Source: a virus. Taken from it: a DNA stretch of 20,510 bases. Below the pieces are notes generated by a model. The model ran no database searches. It was given only the letters and a program-made list of their open reading frames with translations, and was not told the origin of the DNA. The first letter of the stretch is position 1. Every line of letters starts with the position of its first letter. Shown here piece after piece: positions 1 to 10,044 of the stretch. The stretch covers positions 1-20,510 of IMG/VR virus record IMGVR_UViG_3300021061_000143; one strand, 5' to 3'. Both the position numbers and the translations under genes were made by a program.

Positions 1-3000
1 ATAGTGCTGGCTTCTGGCGATATATTAGCTAAAGCCTCTAGATATTTTTGTTGATAATTTGTTACATCTTGTAATTGTTTTTGATAAGTATTAATTTGAT
101 ATTGAATAGCAGCAGCTTGAGAATCCTTTTCAGTGGGCGCATTATCTCCAAGCTGCTCTTTTTTCATTTCTGTGCGACCTTTAGTAGTCTGCAACTCCCT
201 AATAAATTGCATATACTCTTTGCCAGTGTTGAGCGCAATTACTCTTAACTGTAAAGCCGTGGTTATTAATGCCTCCATTGCTTTTTTCTGATCTACTAAA
301 GCATTGCTAATTTCCGATTCTGCTCCTACAGCATCTTCTCTAGCTTTAGCATAAGCCTGAGCAGCAATCAATACTTCTTTCATTTGTGGCGATATGTCAT
401 CACCCCTATTGCTTAGAATTTGATTAATTACTTCAGAACCTTTTTTGTCAGCCTCATTTAATAATGAATAAATGCCCCCACCCATGCCACCCATTTCAGG
501 TAACTGCATAACTCTGTTGATTTCAGCATAATCAACAGAATACATATCAGTTCTAAGCTTATTAATTTGTTTTTGATAATCTTTTAACTTTTCACTTGCT
601 GTATCTATGCCACTGCTACGGTTTTGCCAATCTAAAGAGCCTTGTGTGATGTCACCAGATAGGTATTGACTATTATTTTTTAATTGCTCTTGTATTTGCT
701 TACTTTGAGCTTTAAAGTTAATACCAGTTAATGAAACATTGAACAGTTTTACTGAGTTAGCTAACTTAATGAATGATGTATCTAAAGATTTAATAGCATT
801 ATCATATTTGGCTATCAAGCCTTCACCCAATTCTATGTTTTTGTTTAGCTTCGCCTTATTATTTTCAGTATTTTGTAGTATTTCTGCTGTTTTTTCGGGA
901 TATAGTTGAATGGCATTTTTAGCATATTCATCTAAACCTTCAAGTAAAGCTTTATCATTCTCTACCTGTTTTCTCAAAGATTCTATATCACCATCAAATG
1001 TGACGTTAAGAATCATATTTTGTTCTTTAGTTAGCGCTGCGATTTCTTCTTTAATAGCAGTAGATTTGCTGGTATCTCCTTGTTCTTTAGCTAATGTGTC
1101 CTGAAGTTTTAAATCCCTAATCCTATTTTCAATAGCTTGAACTTTCTCCTCTACTTTATCGAGCAGTGGTGTTTTATTGGTTTCGAGATCTGCAATAAAG
1201 TCTTTTAAATACTCAATTTCTTTTCTTGAATCTTTAAATAGTTCTATATTTCCAGTTTTCCCAGCTTTTGAATTAATAATTTGAGTTCTTTCCAGTTGTT
1301 TTTTAAGTTCTGCTAGGCTTGATTCTGGGCTAGAAAACTTCATTTCTAATCTGGGTTTAATTATACCAATATTTTCAGATGATTTTTTAAATGTTTCTTC
1401 AAGTCGCCATTTATCCATATTTAGATCATGTACGTCAAAGAATCTCTTAGGATTAAGGTTTCGCAATCCCCGTCCTAAGCCATCACCAATATCACCAAGT
1501 GTAAAATTATTACCAATTTCTGAAGTTTCTTTTAATGTTTTGTTTAATGTTTTTGCTGAGTTTTCTAAGTCTTTTATTTGTTGTGAACCAGCAGTAAAGA
1601 TCTTAAAGACTGCATATAAACTACCAAGAACTACAGCAGGCACAATTAAAGATTGTAACCCACCTTTTATAGCAGCCCCTAATGTTCTAAAGCTATTCAC
1701 GCCATCTAGCTCTAAAGCTTTCAAAACAGCCGCAGCTAGTTTTGTTTCAATTATTAGGTTCCATAATGCGGGTATAACTTTAGACGCTACAACTAAACCG
1801 ATAGATGTTAAGCCAATACCAATTAAATCAGTATTTTTTCCTAAAACGTCTAAAGCTTTATTTACTACTGGGAACCCGACAGCCTTCATTACCACGGCTG
1901 TAGGTTTGCCCATGTTCTCTCTAAATATTGTTAATTTATTATCAAGCTTGGTGATTTGGGATTCTAAACTACTGGCAGCAGCTTCCAAACCACCAGCACT
2001 TTCACGCTCTAGTTGTGCTGCCATCTTAGGTAATAAGTCTTGAGATAGCACTTGACCGCTTTCAATAAGTTTAAATAACTCTGCTGTCGTGACACCTAGC
2101 GCCCTAGCTGCAATATGAGAGGCGCCAGCTAAACCACTATCAGATAGCTGCTGGTTAAGTTCTTCCATGCTCACTTTCCCTTTAGAAGCCATCTGACTTA
2201 CGGCAACTAAAGCATTCTTCTGTTGTTCCATACTAGCGTCACGAACCGATAGCCCCTTCTGGAAGCCCTCAAAAATAGCATCAGTTTGTGGTTCTAGCTG
2301 AGTACCCCTAACAGCGCTAGAGAACGTCTTGTATCCCTCTCTGAGTGCCTTGTAGGACGTTCCCAATGTATCAGCTTGCTGTTCTAATCCGCTTAGAACT
2401 TTAGCACCATCTTTACCAGTGGCAAACCCGATCGCTGTGGAAAATCGTTCAGCTTCAACGGCTGCTTGAAAAGCTGTTTTGCCAAAATTGACAAAAACAT
2501 CACCTAGCGTGTTGATCCCCATTACCATTAAAGCAGTTCTTCCAATGTCACCCAACATATTTTTGAACTGTTTCAACCAAGGCATTTTTTCAACAAGATC
2601 GTCAATACTAGATCTTACCGCTTTAAATGCTGCTGGTACTGTAGGGAGGTTATCGATAGCCACATCTGGAATGCGCAGGTAGTCGCCTTGAGACAATCCC
2701 GCATATTCTGATTTAAGATTCTGAACGCGTTCCGCTAATTCTTGTAATGCCTCCGATTCCTCAGGGAATAGTTCACCAGGGGTTTGCTTAAGAGCATTAA
2801 GTAGGTTTGCATATTCTTGGCTTAATTGATTAAACTCTTGCCTAATCTCACCTATTCTTTTTTTGTTTTCAGGTGATATTATTGTATTAAGGAAATCAAA
2901 AACCTTATTTCCAGGTAATTTTAAGTTTGTTGGCAAATTCCCTAAATCTGCCTTAGTTAGTGGTGGATTTTTAGGAATAGATGCTGGAATTGGTCTAACT

Positions 3001-6000
3001 TCATCTAAAGCAACCGAATCTCGAACTATTAAGGCTCTTGATTGTGGTTTGGGTTTTAAGTATTCGGGTATGTTGTTTGGTTTTGGAGGTTCTCCAATAT
3101 TGTTGTTATTAGTATTATTCTGTTGATTATTACTTTCGTTTTGGGTAGCAATTAATTTTTCATATTCTTCTCTAAGCTCTCTAATGCGTTTTTTAGCGTT
3201 TATCGCTATTTTAACTTCTTCTGGAAGAAACTTATTAGGATTTTTGTTTATTTTGTCCATTGATGCCTTATACTCGGCACCAAGCAAATGTAACTCTTTT
3301 CTGATTTCGTTTAGTTTTCGTTTGGGATCAAAAGAGTTTGTATTATTACTAGATTGTTTGTTGAAAAGTTCTGGATGTGGTATTAAAGCTTTACTTTTTG
3401 ATCCTTCTAATGATTCTTTAAGTTCTTCTTGTGTTTTTATTGCGCCTTCAGTAATATATGCAAGATTTGTCAATGCCTCAAAAGGTTCTATTATATTAGC
3501 CGTAGATATTTCTACTTCTCCTAAAGCTTTGTATTCTTCTTGTAGTTTTTTAACTTCTTTTTGGGCTTGTTCTATCTCTGCAAAAACCGTTAATGAAGTC
3601 TCATCAAAACTAATGGGCTTGACTTCTACTACTTGTGGTTTTGATTCTGGTAATAAAGCAAGGGGTGATATTCCTGCTGGTAGTAAATTAAGGTTTTGGG
3701 GTATGCCTTTTCTAACTTCAGCCACCGCTTCTACAATTTCCCCATAAACAACTTCAATTGCTTCAACAGTTGCGGCGACTTCTTTTTCCACATTGGTTGT
3801 GGCATTTTTAACTGTTTGTTCTGAATTTGAAGAAACAACCTCCGAAACAGGCTGAGGTTCAGATTGTACTTTTTCAACATCAATTATATTTACAGGACTG
3901 GTACCTAATTCTTTTTTCTTTCTAAATGCTGTCAATCTACCCCGAATATTGTTGACAACACCCTCCAATCCATTATTAATATTTTTAAAAAACTCACCAA
4001 TTACAACACTTAACAATTGTGGTAATTTATTGATATTTTTTAATTTGATAACTAATTCATTAAAAATCCCAGAATTAATATTTATTTTTTTAGATTCCTC
4101 TTCACCATCTCTTAAAGTGGTTATTAGAGAATCAATAATATTACCAACGATAAGTAGAACACCACCAGCAAGTAAGGCACCAACACCATAAACCATAGGT
4201 CGGAAAGTTTTATCAAACTCTCCAAAAGTTTTTTTCATTGCCTCCACTTTAACTTTTTCAAAGTCTTTACCGCTTATTATTGTTGGTGTTTGTTCTGATA
4301 GTATATTTGAATTTGTAGATTGATTCTGTGCCTGTATTATGGGATTAGCGGGTTGCTCTGCTAAACCTGGCTGTACTGTTATTCCACCTGTAAGAATACC
4401 CCCAGTGATTAATCCAGCAGCAGCAATTTGCTTACCTGCTAATTTAGCCTTCTCTACCGCCTCATCAAAACTTTGGGTTAAACTAGATAGCTCTCTCTTA
4501 GCAACACCAACACCGACACTCAAGCTATCCTTTAAACCAAGTACAAAACCAACGCCAGTAAATCCACCCAACCTTCTCATCTTCTTAGATGGGCTGGCTA
4601 TCTCAAAGCCAGTCTTAACTGTTGTTAAAACTGCGTTAACAAGTGACGTTGATACCTTACTTAAATCCCCAATAGATCCTCTTAACCCAAGACTTAAACC
4701 CCCGCCAGCGAATTCACCCAGTTGTTCCATGGCAGCTTCGGGATTAACATTGCCAACAATTGATTTAGCTTTTTTTTCAGCACTGGTTATCTTACTTCTA
4801 GCATCTTTAACAGCATTGTTAACAGGTTTGGTTTTTTCTTTTTTGCTTAAATTACTAGCTAATCTCTCAATTTCAATTCTCGCATCTTCTGCCTGAGCTA
4901 AAATGTTCAGAGCTAGCCTCTTAGCTTCTTCTGGATCAGTTTTTTGAACACGATCTATATCTTTCTGGGTAGAGAAGAAGTTACCCGCTATTGATTTAGT
5001 AGCAGAAACACCCTGACTAACTAACCCAGCACGACTTACAGTAGGTTCGGGAATATCAGCTTCTAGGCTTCTAGCAAAAACTTCAATAGCTTTAATTTCG
5101 TCTGCTTTATTTGCCATATATGCGTTAGCAGATTTTTCAACTTGAACCAACGCTCCTTTATAACTTGCTAGTTCAGCCCCCTCGCCAGACATCCTCCCTA
5201 TCCCTTGAGGTAAGGCGGCAATAGCAGAATCAACCTCAGTGATCGCTCTACCCACATTATCAACAATCGTGGCAGCTAGAGCTTTAGCTTTGTCTCCCCC
5301 AGACCCTTTAATTTGCTTCAACTCCTTACTGGCAGCAATTACGCCTCTTGCCGCCTTCAAAGCTCTAGTTAAAGATTCTTCCGTTTTCGCTTCAATAGCT
5401 CTAGTTGATTGTGGTAACGCTTGAATTTCTTTTTGATTAGATGGATTCAACACAGCTTTAGCTGCTTGTCCTCCAGCGCCTAGTAAAGCCTTACCCCCAC
5501 CGATGGCAACAGCAGCACTCCCTCCAATCTCTGCGGCTGCACCTGAAGCTGCTCCCAAGCTACTTGTAAGCCCCTGTGTGATAGCTGTGCCGAGTTGATG
5601 TCCCACTAGTGGAACCATCTCTAAACTACCCTGTATAGCCCCACCAATGCTTAATGCTAATTCTTGACCTGCTCCAGCCAAAAGAGGATTTAACGCACCT
5701 TGAGCTAAATGAGTTGCCCCTTCAGCTAACATCCCACCACCAGGAACAAAATGAGTAGCTGCACCAAATGCCGCAGCAGGAACGGCAGTCTGTTGTAGTA
5801 GCCCTTTAGCCATTCTCCCACCAGGAAGCATAGCCAGGGTGATATTTTCTACTCCTTTTACCACACCATATAAACCCTTTACGGCTGGTAGAAGCGCACC
5901 TACAGCAACATTAGTTCCCTTTTGCAAAGCCACAGCACCGCCACCTGCGACTTTCCCAGCTATTTGTCCAGCTTGCTTAAACCCAAATTGATCCAAGCTT

Positions 6001-9000
6001 GTTATTTGGCTACTGGCATCAACTTCTCCAGAGTCACCAGGAACAAAACTTAACAAACTGTTAACAACGTCTAACTGTTTTTGAGCTTTAGCTAGTCTTT
6101 CAGAAATAGTGGTTTCTATTTGAGTAAAAGATGTGACAATTTCTTCAGAAATTTTACTTAAGTCTGGTGTTTCAGGAATGCTAACATTAATTGTTTTCTC
6201 TGATTGCTGAAGATCCTCTTTTAACTTAAAGGCTTCGTTCATCAACGCAATATATTCTTCTATACCAGCATCATCGACTAAGCTATTTTGTAATTCTACA
6301 GGATTAACGCTTTCAGGCATGGTAATGGGAGAACCCAGAGCTTGCATAATCGCCTTGTCTAGGTCTTGATTAATTCCTAAGCCTGACTGAGCTAACTCAT
6401 CAAAAGCTACCGTGTCAGTTCTTCCTGAAGCCTCATATTTAATAATAGTGTCAATAAATTTATCTAGAAACTGACTAAGCTTTTGAGCATCAGTCAAATT
6501 ACCTTGAATGCCCTTTCTTTTAACATAGGGATTAAGATCCTTAGTTTTTTTAGATAAGTCTTTTAGTTTTGAAAATGGATTATTTTTTAGAACTTCTTGA
6601 AACTTAGCATTTCCTTCTTCGGTTTTACCCTCGGCAATTAGCTTTTTGGCTTCAATGAGCGGTTTAATAAAATCACGTTTAAATATTTCAACCTCTTTTT
6701 CATACATCTGGAAAAAAGCCAATAATGCTTTTTCTTTCTGTTTATCAGTGTCAGTTGTATAAGTTTTTTGAGAGTGTTTACCACGCATTTCGCCATAGGT
6801 GGGTTGTTGACCTACTGTGGGTATATTGGCAGCATCCCACAAGAAAGAACCAGAATTAAGTTTTCCCTTATCATCAATATATTGTTCACCCGACATTTCT
6901 TCATATTTGCGAACCTCTTCTAAGAAAGCTTCCCAAACAGGCTTCATCTCATCTTTGTATTCTCTGACTGGAACCTCTTTATCTTTCCAAAGTTGCACCA
7001 AACTGCCAAAATCGCCAACAGGTAAGTTAATATCAGCAGCCGATTTTTCCAATGTGCTTTCTAATTTTTCAAGGCTTTCTAAATTAGGATCAATAATATC
7101 TAAAACATTTTCAGGAAAGACGGGCTTCTCGCCTTTCATTTTTGCAATTTCATTAACAATGCTATTTAATAGTGGCACTAATTCGGTATTCTTATGAGCC
7201 ATAAAATTAGACTTTCGAGAACCCAAACCAGGCAAACCACTTAAACCCAAACCCTGTGTTATTTTTCCTTGTAGTATCTGTTTGACTTTGGGTAAGTCTT
7301 CTTTTATTCCTTTAGCTTCAGCATCATTTAACTTAGCATTTTTAAATTTACTTAATTGTTTGATAACATCAGATAAACCCGATGTATCTATTTGTTCACC
7401 AATATTTTTATTAACTTCCTCAATATTAGAAAATATGTCTTCAACAGATTGAATATATTCATTAATTTCAACTGTGGGATCTAGTTCTGATATATTATTG
7501 AATATTTCAACTAATTTTGAACTATCAGCACCATCAATCTCTTGACCCTTTAAGAATTGGGAAACCTGTATTAAAAAATCTGAAATAGGCTTCCCCAAAT
7601 CCCCTATCATCTCCCCTACTTTGTGTTCATATCCCCAATCAGGCAATATAGTTTGCTGACCAGAAGGAAACAACGCCCCAGCAGGTAAACCAGGCTCTCT
7701 TTCTAAATTTTGATATTCCTTAGAATTAGGATCTATTTTGCCATCATATAAACCTTTACCATAAAAACCCTTACCTACATTATCAATGTTGCCCATGTAA
7801 GCTTTAAACTGTACTGGGTCATCCTTGCTTTGTTTCGACGTTGCCGTTAATCCTGCCATTGGTGTTCCAATCGCAATTGCTTTAACTCTACTCAACGCTT
7901 TCTTAAGGTGTGGGTAGGTTTTAGCCATTTGATTGAGTATGGCTACAGCTTCTTCAACAATAAATCCACCACCAGAAGCACCGCCTAGTAAAATATCTTT
8001 ATCTGGGAAAGCTTGAGCCGCACCCATAGCTTTAGACGCCATTTTAATAGCATCTTCGCTATAACCTTTCTCGTGCTGCCTCAATACCCCTTCTATCGGG
8101 TGGGGATTGGCTAAATTACCAATTACAGCATCAACTTTTTCAACGCCAAAAGTTTCCTTTAATGCTTCTTGGTTTTCTTTAATCCAAGGTAATAATTGTT
8201 CTCTTACCACCTTATTAAAAACCCCTTGTTCTAAATCTTCTACCGATACTGTAGTACGAGGTTCAACAGTATCCATAAAGGCGTTGGGGAATAAGGCTTT
8301 AAATCCAGCACCCATCGTGCCTGTAGTTTCTGTTGCTGGCGCACCCCGCTTTGATTGGGCTGGTGCAGTACCACCCACAAAAATACCGATTCCTTCAGCT
8401 TGTTCAATCTCCTTACGGTTTTTCTCGTAATAATTTTGATGAATTTTCGCTTGCTTTTGAGAAATTCCCGCAGATTCTCCTAATTGTACCCGCTTTCTAA
8501 TTCTTAGCGGTTGTGCCGCCATTTTGAGGGTTGCACCTAACGCTCTAGCAGTATCTTCCTCAATTACGCTCTCAAACCTATTTCTAATCTTCTGTAAGCT
8601 ATCAGCTACAATCTTTTCTATTTCACTTTTAGGAGCGTTGGGTAAATTAACCTGCGCCCTCGCCACCATGTAGTCTTCTAGTTCAGCAAAGAAGGTAGGA
8701 TCGGTAAAGTTATTATAAAAAGCATCAATATTCTTTTTAGCTAGATTAGCCGCAGTTTTAGTACCTTTGGGGAAATTAAATAAATTTACAAATGCTGAAT
8801 CTAAAATAACCTGGAAACGCTTAATCTTATTCTTTAAGTCTAATCCTAAAATTCTACCGTGTTGCTCAAAATCAATACCAATGGTTTTAGCAACACCGTT
8901 ACCAACTCTGCTACCAATAGAATGACCAGCCCCTTGTACTACACCAGATGCTGCATTATTAACTAAAGCTCTTAAACCTCTTGCTGGCTTAGTCTCTCTG

Positions 9001-9455
9001 GTATTTTCCTTAATTAGATGTGGAAGTTCATCAATTACATTTAGTATTTTGTATAATGCGGTGACGGTAGCATAGTTAGCTCTTTCTTGGTTCTTCTGAA
9101 CAGCCGTCTGGGTAGTCCTAACACTTACACTCATCCCATTAAGCGATCGCACTTCTTTAAGCGACTGCTTCAAGCGAACTAACTCAGCATCGTTAACCCG
9201 TACTGCTAATGGTGAGATGTTCCACTCTTGTTGGATTGAACGAGTGTGCTTGCGCTTTGATTCTAAATGTTTATTGAGATCTGTTAATCGGCTGTCATCT
9301 ACTTTCGTGGTGACTTTTAAGCTATTTAGTCGGTTTAATGTTTTTTCGATAAGTGCTGTTTGTTGTTTGGCACGACTTAAAGCAGCATCAATTACTTTTG
9401 ATGCGTTATCTTCCGCTTTAAGCTCTAAAATTAAACTTTCTAAAGTAACCGCCAT
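1..9455 (-). CDS. Giant tail tape measure protein with embedded alpha/beta-hydrolase-like domain (3' end outside window)
   Basis: This single open frame begins MAVTLESLILELKAEDNAS at 9455 and stays open for 3,151 codons to the window edge, so the C-terminus is missing. Tape measure proteins set tail length and line the tube before ejection. A tape-measure domain of the TIGR02675/TMP_3 kind lies at about residues 2320-2485 (SKGKVSMEELNQQL, then AARALGVTTAELFKLIESG and LLPKMAAQLE). A phage-typical SPSKKMRRLGG segment followed by a glycine-rich stretch lies near residue 1619. Residues about 355-615 look like an alpha/beta hydrolase: strand IFVGG, nucleophile elbow GASGG (Ser494), strand AIAIGTPMAG, Asp558 and His611. 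Gly/Ala-rich hydrophobic stretches lie at about 1150-1340, 1672-1695, 1753-1777 and 2542-2618. The rest is mostly charged and probably coiled coil. It follows the tail chaperone genes, as expected. The tape measure call is firm; the hydrolase activity is inferred from motifs. Confidence 0.93.
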   Translation of the reverse strand, partial: MAVTLESLILELKAEDNASKVIDAALSRAKQQTALIEKTLNRLNSLKVTTKVDDSRLTDLNKHLESKRKHTRSIQQEWNISPLAVRVNDAELVRLKQSLKEVRSLNGMSVSVRTTQTAVQKNQERANYATVTALYKILNVIDELPHLIKENTRETKPARGLRALVNNAASGVVQGAGHSIGSRVGNGVAKTIGIDFEQHGRILGLDLKNKIKRFQVILDSAFVNLFNFPKGTKTAANLAKKNIDAFYNNFTDPTFFAELEDYMVARAQVNLPNAPKSEIEKIVADSLQKIRNRFESVIEEDTARALGATLKMAAQPLRIRKRVQLGESAGISQKQAKIHQNYYEKNRKEIEQAEGIGIFVGGTAPAQSKRGAPATETTGTMGAGFKALFPNAFMDTVEPRTTVSVEDLEQGVFNKVVREQLLPWIKENQEALKETFGVEKVDAVIGNLANPHPIEGVLRQHEKGYSEDAIKMASKAMGAAQAFPDKDILLGGASGGGFIVEEAVAILNQMAKTYPHLKKALSRVKAIAIGTPMAGLTATSKQSKDDPVQFKAYMGNIDNVGKGFYGKGLYDGKIDPNSKEYQNLEREPGLPAGALFPSGQQTILPDWGYEHKVGEMIGDLGKPISDFLIQVSQFLKGQEIDGADSSKLVEIFNNISELDPTVEINEYIQSVEDIFSNIEEVNKNIGEQIDTSGLSDVIKQLSKFKNAKLNDAEAKGIKEDLPKVKQILQGKITQGLGLSGLPGLGSRKSNFMAHKNTELVPLLNSIVNEIAKMKGEKPVFPENVLDIIDPNLESLEKLESTLEKSAADINLPVGDFGSLVQLWKDKEVPVREYKDEMKPVWEAFLEEVRKYEEMSGEQYIDDKGKLNSGSFLWDAANIPTVGQQPTYGEMRGKHSQKTYTTDTDKQKEKALLAFFQMYEKEVEIFKRDFIKPLIEAKKLIAEGKTEEGNAKFQEVLKNNPFSKLKDLSKKTKDLNPYVKRKGIQGNLTDAQKLSQFLDKFIDTIIKYEASGRTDTVAFDELAQSGLGINQDLDKAIMQALGSPITMPESVNPVELQNSLVDDAGIEEYIALMNEAFKLKEDLQQSEKTINVSIPETPDLSKISEEIVTSFTQIETTISERLAKAQKQLDVVNSLLSFVPGDSGEVDASSQITSLDQFGFKQAGQIAGKVAGGGAVALQKGTNVAVGALLPAVKGLYGVVKGVENITLAMLPGGRMAKGLLQQTAVPAAAFGAATHFVPGGGMLAEGATHLAQGALNPLLAGAGQELALSIGGAIQGSLEMVPLVGHQLGTAITQGLTSSLGAASGAAAEIGGSAAVAIGGGKALLGAGGQAAKAVLNPSNQKEIQALPQSTRAIEAKTEESLTRALKAARGVIAASKELKQIKGSGGDKAKALAATIVDNVGRAITEVDSAIAALPQGIGRMSGEGAELASYKGALVQVEKSANAYMANKADEIKAIEVFARSLEADIPEPTVSRAGLVSQGVSATKSIAGNFFSTQKDIDRVQKTDPEEAKRLALNILAQAEDARIEIERLASNLSKKEKTKPVNNAVKDARSKITSAEKKAKSIVGNVNPEAAMEQLGEFAGGGLSLGLRGSIGDLSKVSTSLVNAVLTTVKTGFEIASPSKKMRRLGGFTGVGFVLGLKDSLSVGVGVAKRELSSLTQSFDEAVEKAKLAGKQIAAAGLITGGILTGGITVQPGLAEQPANPIIQAQNQSTNSNILSEQTPTIISGKDFEKVKVEAMKKTFGEFDKTFRPMVYGVGALLAGGVLLIVGNIIDSLITTLRDGEEESKKININSGIFNELVIKLKNINKLPQLLSVVIGEFFKNINNGLEGVVNNIRGRLTAFRKKKELGTSPVNIIDVEKVQSEPQPVSEVVSSNSEQTVKNATTNVEKEVAATVEAIEVVYGEIVEAVAEVRKGIPQNLNLLPAGISPLALLPESKPQVVEVKPISFDETSLTVFAEIEQAQKEVKKLQEEYKALGEVEISTANIIEPFEALTNLAYITEGAIKTQEELKESLEGSKSKALIPHPELFNKQSSNNTNSFDPKRKLNEIRKELHLLGAEYKASMDKINKNPNKFLPEEVKIAINAKKRIRELREEYEKLIATQNESNNQQNNTNNNNIGEPPKPNNIPEYLKPKPQSRALIVRDSVALDEVRPIPASIPKNPPLTKADLGNLPTNLKLPGNKVFDFLNTIISPENKKRIGEIRQEFNQLSQEYANLLNALKQTPGELFPEESEALQELAERVQNLKSEYAGLSQGDYLRIPDVAIDNLPTVPAAFKAVRSSIDDLVEKMPWLKQFKNMLGDIGRTALMVMGINTLGDVFVNFGKTAFQAAVEAERFSTAIGFATGKDGAKVLSGLEQQADTLGTSYKALREGYKTFSSAVRGTQLEPQTDAIFEGFQKGLSVRDASMEQQKNALVAVSQMASKGKVSMEELNQQLSDSGLAGASHIAARALGVTTAELFKLIESGQVLSQDLLPKMAAQLERESAGGLEAAASSLESQITKLDNKLTIFRENMGKPTAVVMKAVGFPVVNKALDVLGKNTDLIGIGLTSIGLVVASKVIPALWNLIIETKLAAAVLKALELDGVNSFRTLGAAIKGGLQSLIVPAVVLGSLYAVFKIFTAGSQQIKDLENSAKTLNKTLKETSEIGNNFTLGDIGDGLGRGLRNLNPKRFFDVHDLNMDKWRLEETFKKSSENIGIIKPRLEMKFSSPESSLAELKKQLERTQIINSKAGKTGNIELFKDSRKEIEYLKDFIADLETNKTPLLDKVEEKVQAIENRIRDLKLQDTLAKEQGDTSKSTAIKEEIAALTKEQNMILNVTFDGDIESLRKQVENDKALLEGLDEYAKNAIQLYPEKTAEILQNTENNKAKLNKNIELGEGLIAKYDNAIKSLDTSFIKLANSVKLFNVSLTGINFKAQSKQIQEQLKNNSQYLSGDITQGSLDWQNRSSGIDTASEKLKDYQKQINKLRTDMYSVDYAEINRVMQLPEMGGMGGGIYSLLNEADKKGSEVINQILSNRGDDISPQMKEVLIAAQAYAKAREDAVGAESEISNALVDQKKAMEALITTALQLRVIALNTGKEYMQFIRELQTTKGRTEMKKEQLGDNAPTEKDSQAAAIQYQINTYQKQLQDVTNYQQKYLEALANISPEAST
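2000..2500 (-). other. Tape measure (TMP_3-like) domain
   Basis: The stretch encoding about residues 2320-2485 holds the recognisable tape measure signature: an S-K-G-K-V-S-M-E-E-L core, then A-A-R-A-L-G-V-T-T-A-E-L, then a Q-V-L-S-Q-D-L-L-P segment. In many siphovirus and prophage tape measures this domain lies near the N-terminus. Here more than 2,300 residues precede it, which implies a large N-terminal extension containing the hydrolase-like domain. Confidence 0.8.
7620..8395 (-). other. Predicted alpha/beta-hydrolase (lipase/esterase-like) domain inside the tape measure protein
   Basis: Residues about 355-612 of the tape measure protein carry the ordered signatures of a serine alpha/beta hydrolase. 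There is a hydrophobic strand with a glycine turn (GIGIFVGGTAP), then KDILLGGASGGGF matching GXSXG with Ser494, then strand VKAIAIGTPMAGL, which resembles the GTP turn of lipases. Next comes a strand ending in an acidic turn (FKAYMGNIDNVG, Asp558), and finally DWGYEHKVGEM with His611. The spacing and order Ser-Asp-His fit the family. Substrate is unknown; an envelope lipid or acylated polysaccharide is only a guess. Confidence 0.62.
9143..9150. repeat. HIP1 palindrome GCGATCGC (one of six)
   Basis: GCGATCGC occurs at 9143-9150, 10510-10517, 11236-11243, 16682-16689, 17042-17049 and 20426-20433. This octamer is strongly over-represented in many cyanobacterial genomes and supports a cyanobacterial host. 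None is present in the first 9.1 kb, the rest of the tape measure gene. Confidence 0.85.
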
Positions 9456-9539
9456 CTGTATAACCTGATAGTATCTTATACAGTTTGATTGGTTCTAAAA
9501 TAGTTAAAATAACGTATTTTAGGGGTTTAGAGAGTTGAG

Positions 9540-10001
9540 TCAATCTTTCAGCACATCTTTATCTTTTGGTAATTTCTCCCTTGTTTTGTAATATTTTCTA
9601 TTCTTAAACCACTCATAACGCTCTTGGGGTGTCATACCATCTGGTTTTAGCGAACCGCATAGAACACCACTGGGTTCTTCATCACCAACATTTGATTGTA
9701 AAATCACATCAGTATGAAAATACCACTTTTCACCCGTTATTTGTCTCAACTCTCTATGACACTGCATAGCTATCCATTCAGCTAGTTCCCAAAGAGTATC
9801 AGGTTCATTGACTTCATTAGAGATGAATAAGTGAAAATCAATTTCATGTAAATCATCAGGAATATTATAAACGAGTTTAACTCTTTCAACAAATGGTAAA
9901 TTTTTTAACTTGGAAGTCAAATCTTCAATTTTTTTAATAGCAATACGATTTGATGTTGGCGCAAGTTTAAAAAAGTGTTTAATTTTTTTAAAAAGTTTCA
10001 T
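9540..10001 (-). CDS. Hypothetical protein between tail chaperones and tape measure
   Basis: A 153-residue protein with a strongly basic N-terminus (MKLFKKIKHFFKLAP), a central alternating segment (RVKLVYNIPDDLHEIDFHLFI) and a lysine-rich, charged C-terminus. I do not recognise the family. It sits where siphoviruses place chaperones and the tape measure gene, 43 bases after the frameshifted chaperone and 84 bases before the tape measure start, so it may help tail assembly or be an inserted passenger. No signal peptide or membrane segment is evident. The gene runs on the late-operon strand, has no overlapping rival frame, and reads like a real globular protein. Confidence 0.75.
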   Translation of the reverse strand: MKLFKKIKHFFKLAPTSNRIAIKKIEDLTSKLKNLPFVERVKLVYNIPDDLHEIDFHLFISNEVNEPDTLWELAEWIAMQCHRELRQITGEKWYFHTDVILQSNVGDEEPSGVLCGSLKPDGMTPQERYEWFKNRKYYKTREKLPKDKDVLKD

Positions 10002-10044
10002 TTGTATTGTGCAACTTTTCGGATGTTTATCTAACTATATTATA

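Noticed and set aside
910-9468. Many plus-strand open frames of 60-187 codons across the left half
   Set aside because: They lie antisense to the continuous tape measure frame, have low-complexity serine/leucine-rich sequences typical of antisense reading, and lack ribosome sites. They are shadows.
9505-9521. TAAAATA ACG TATTTTA inverted repeat as terminator
   Set aside because: The stem has only A-T pairs and lies upstream of the tape measure start, where a terminator would make little sense.
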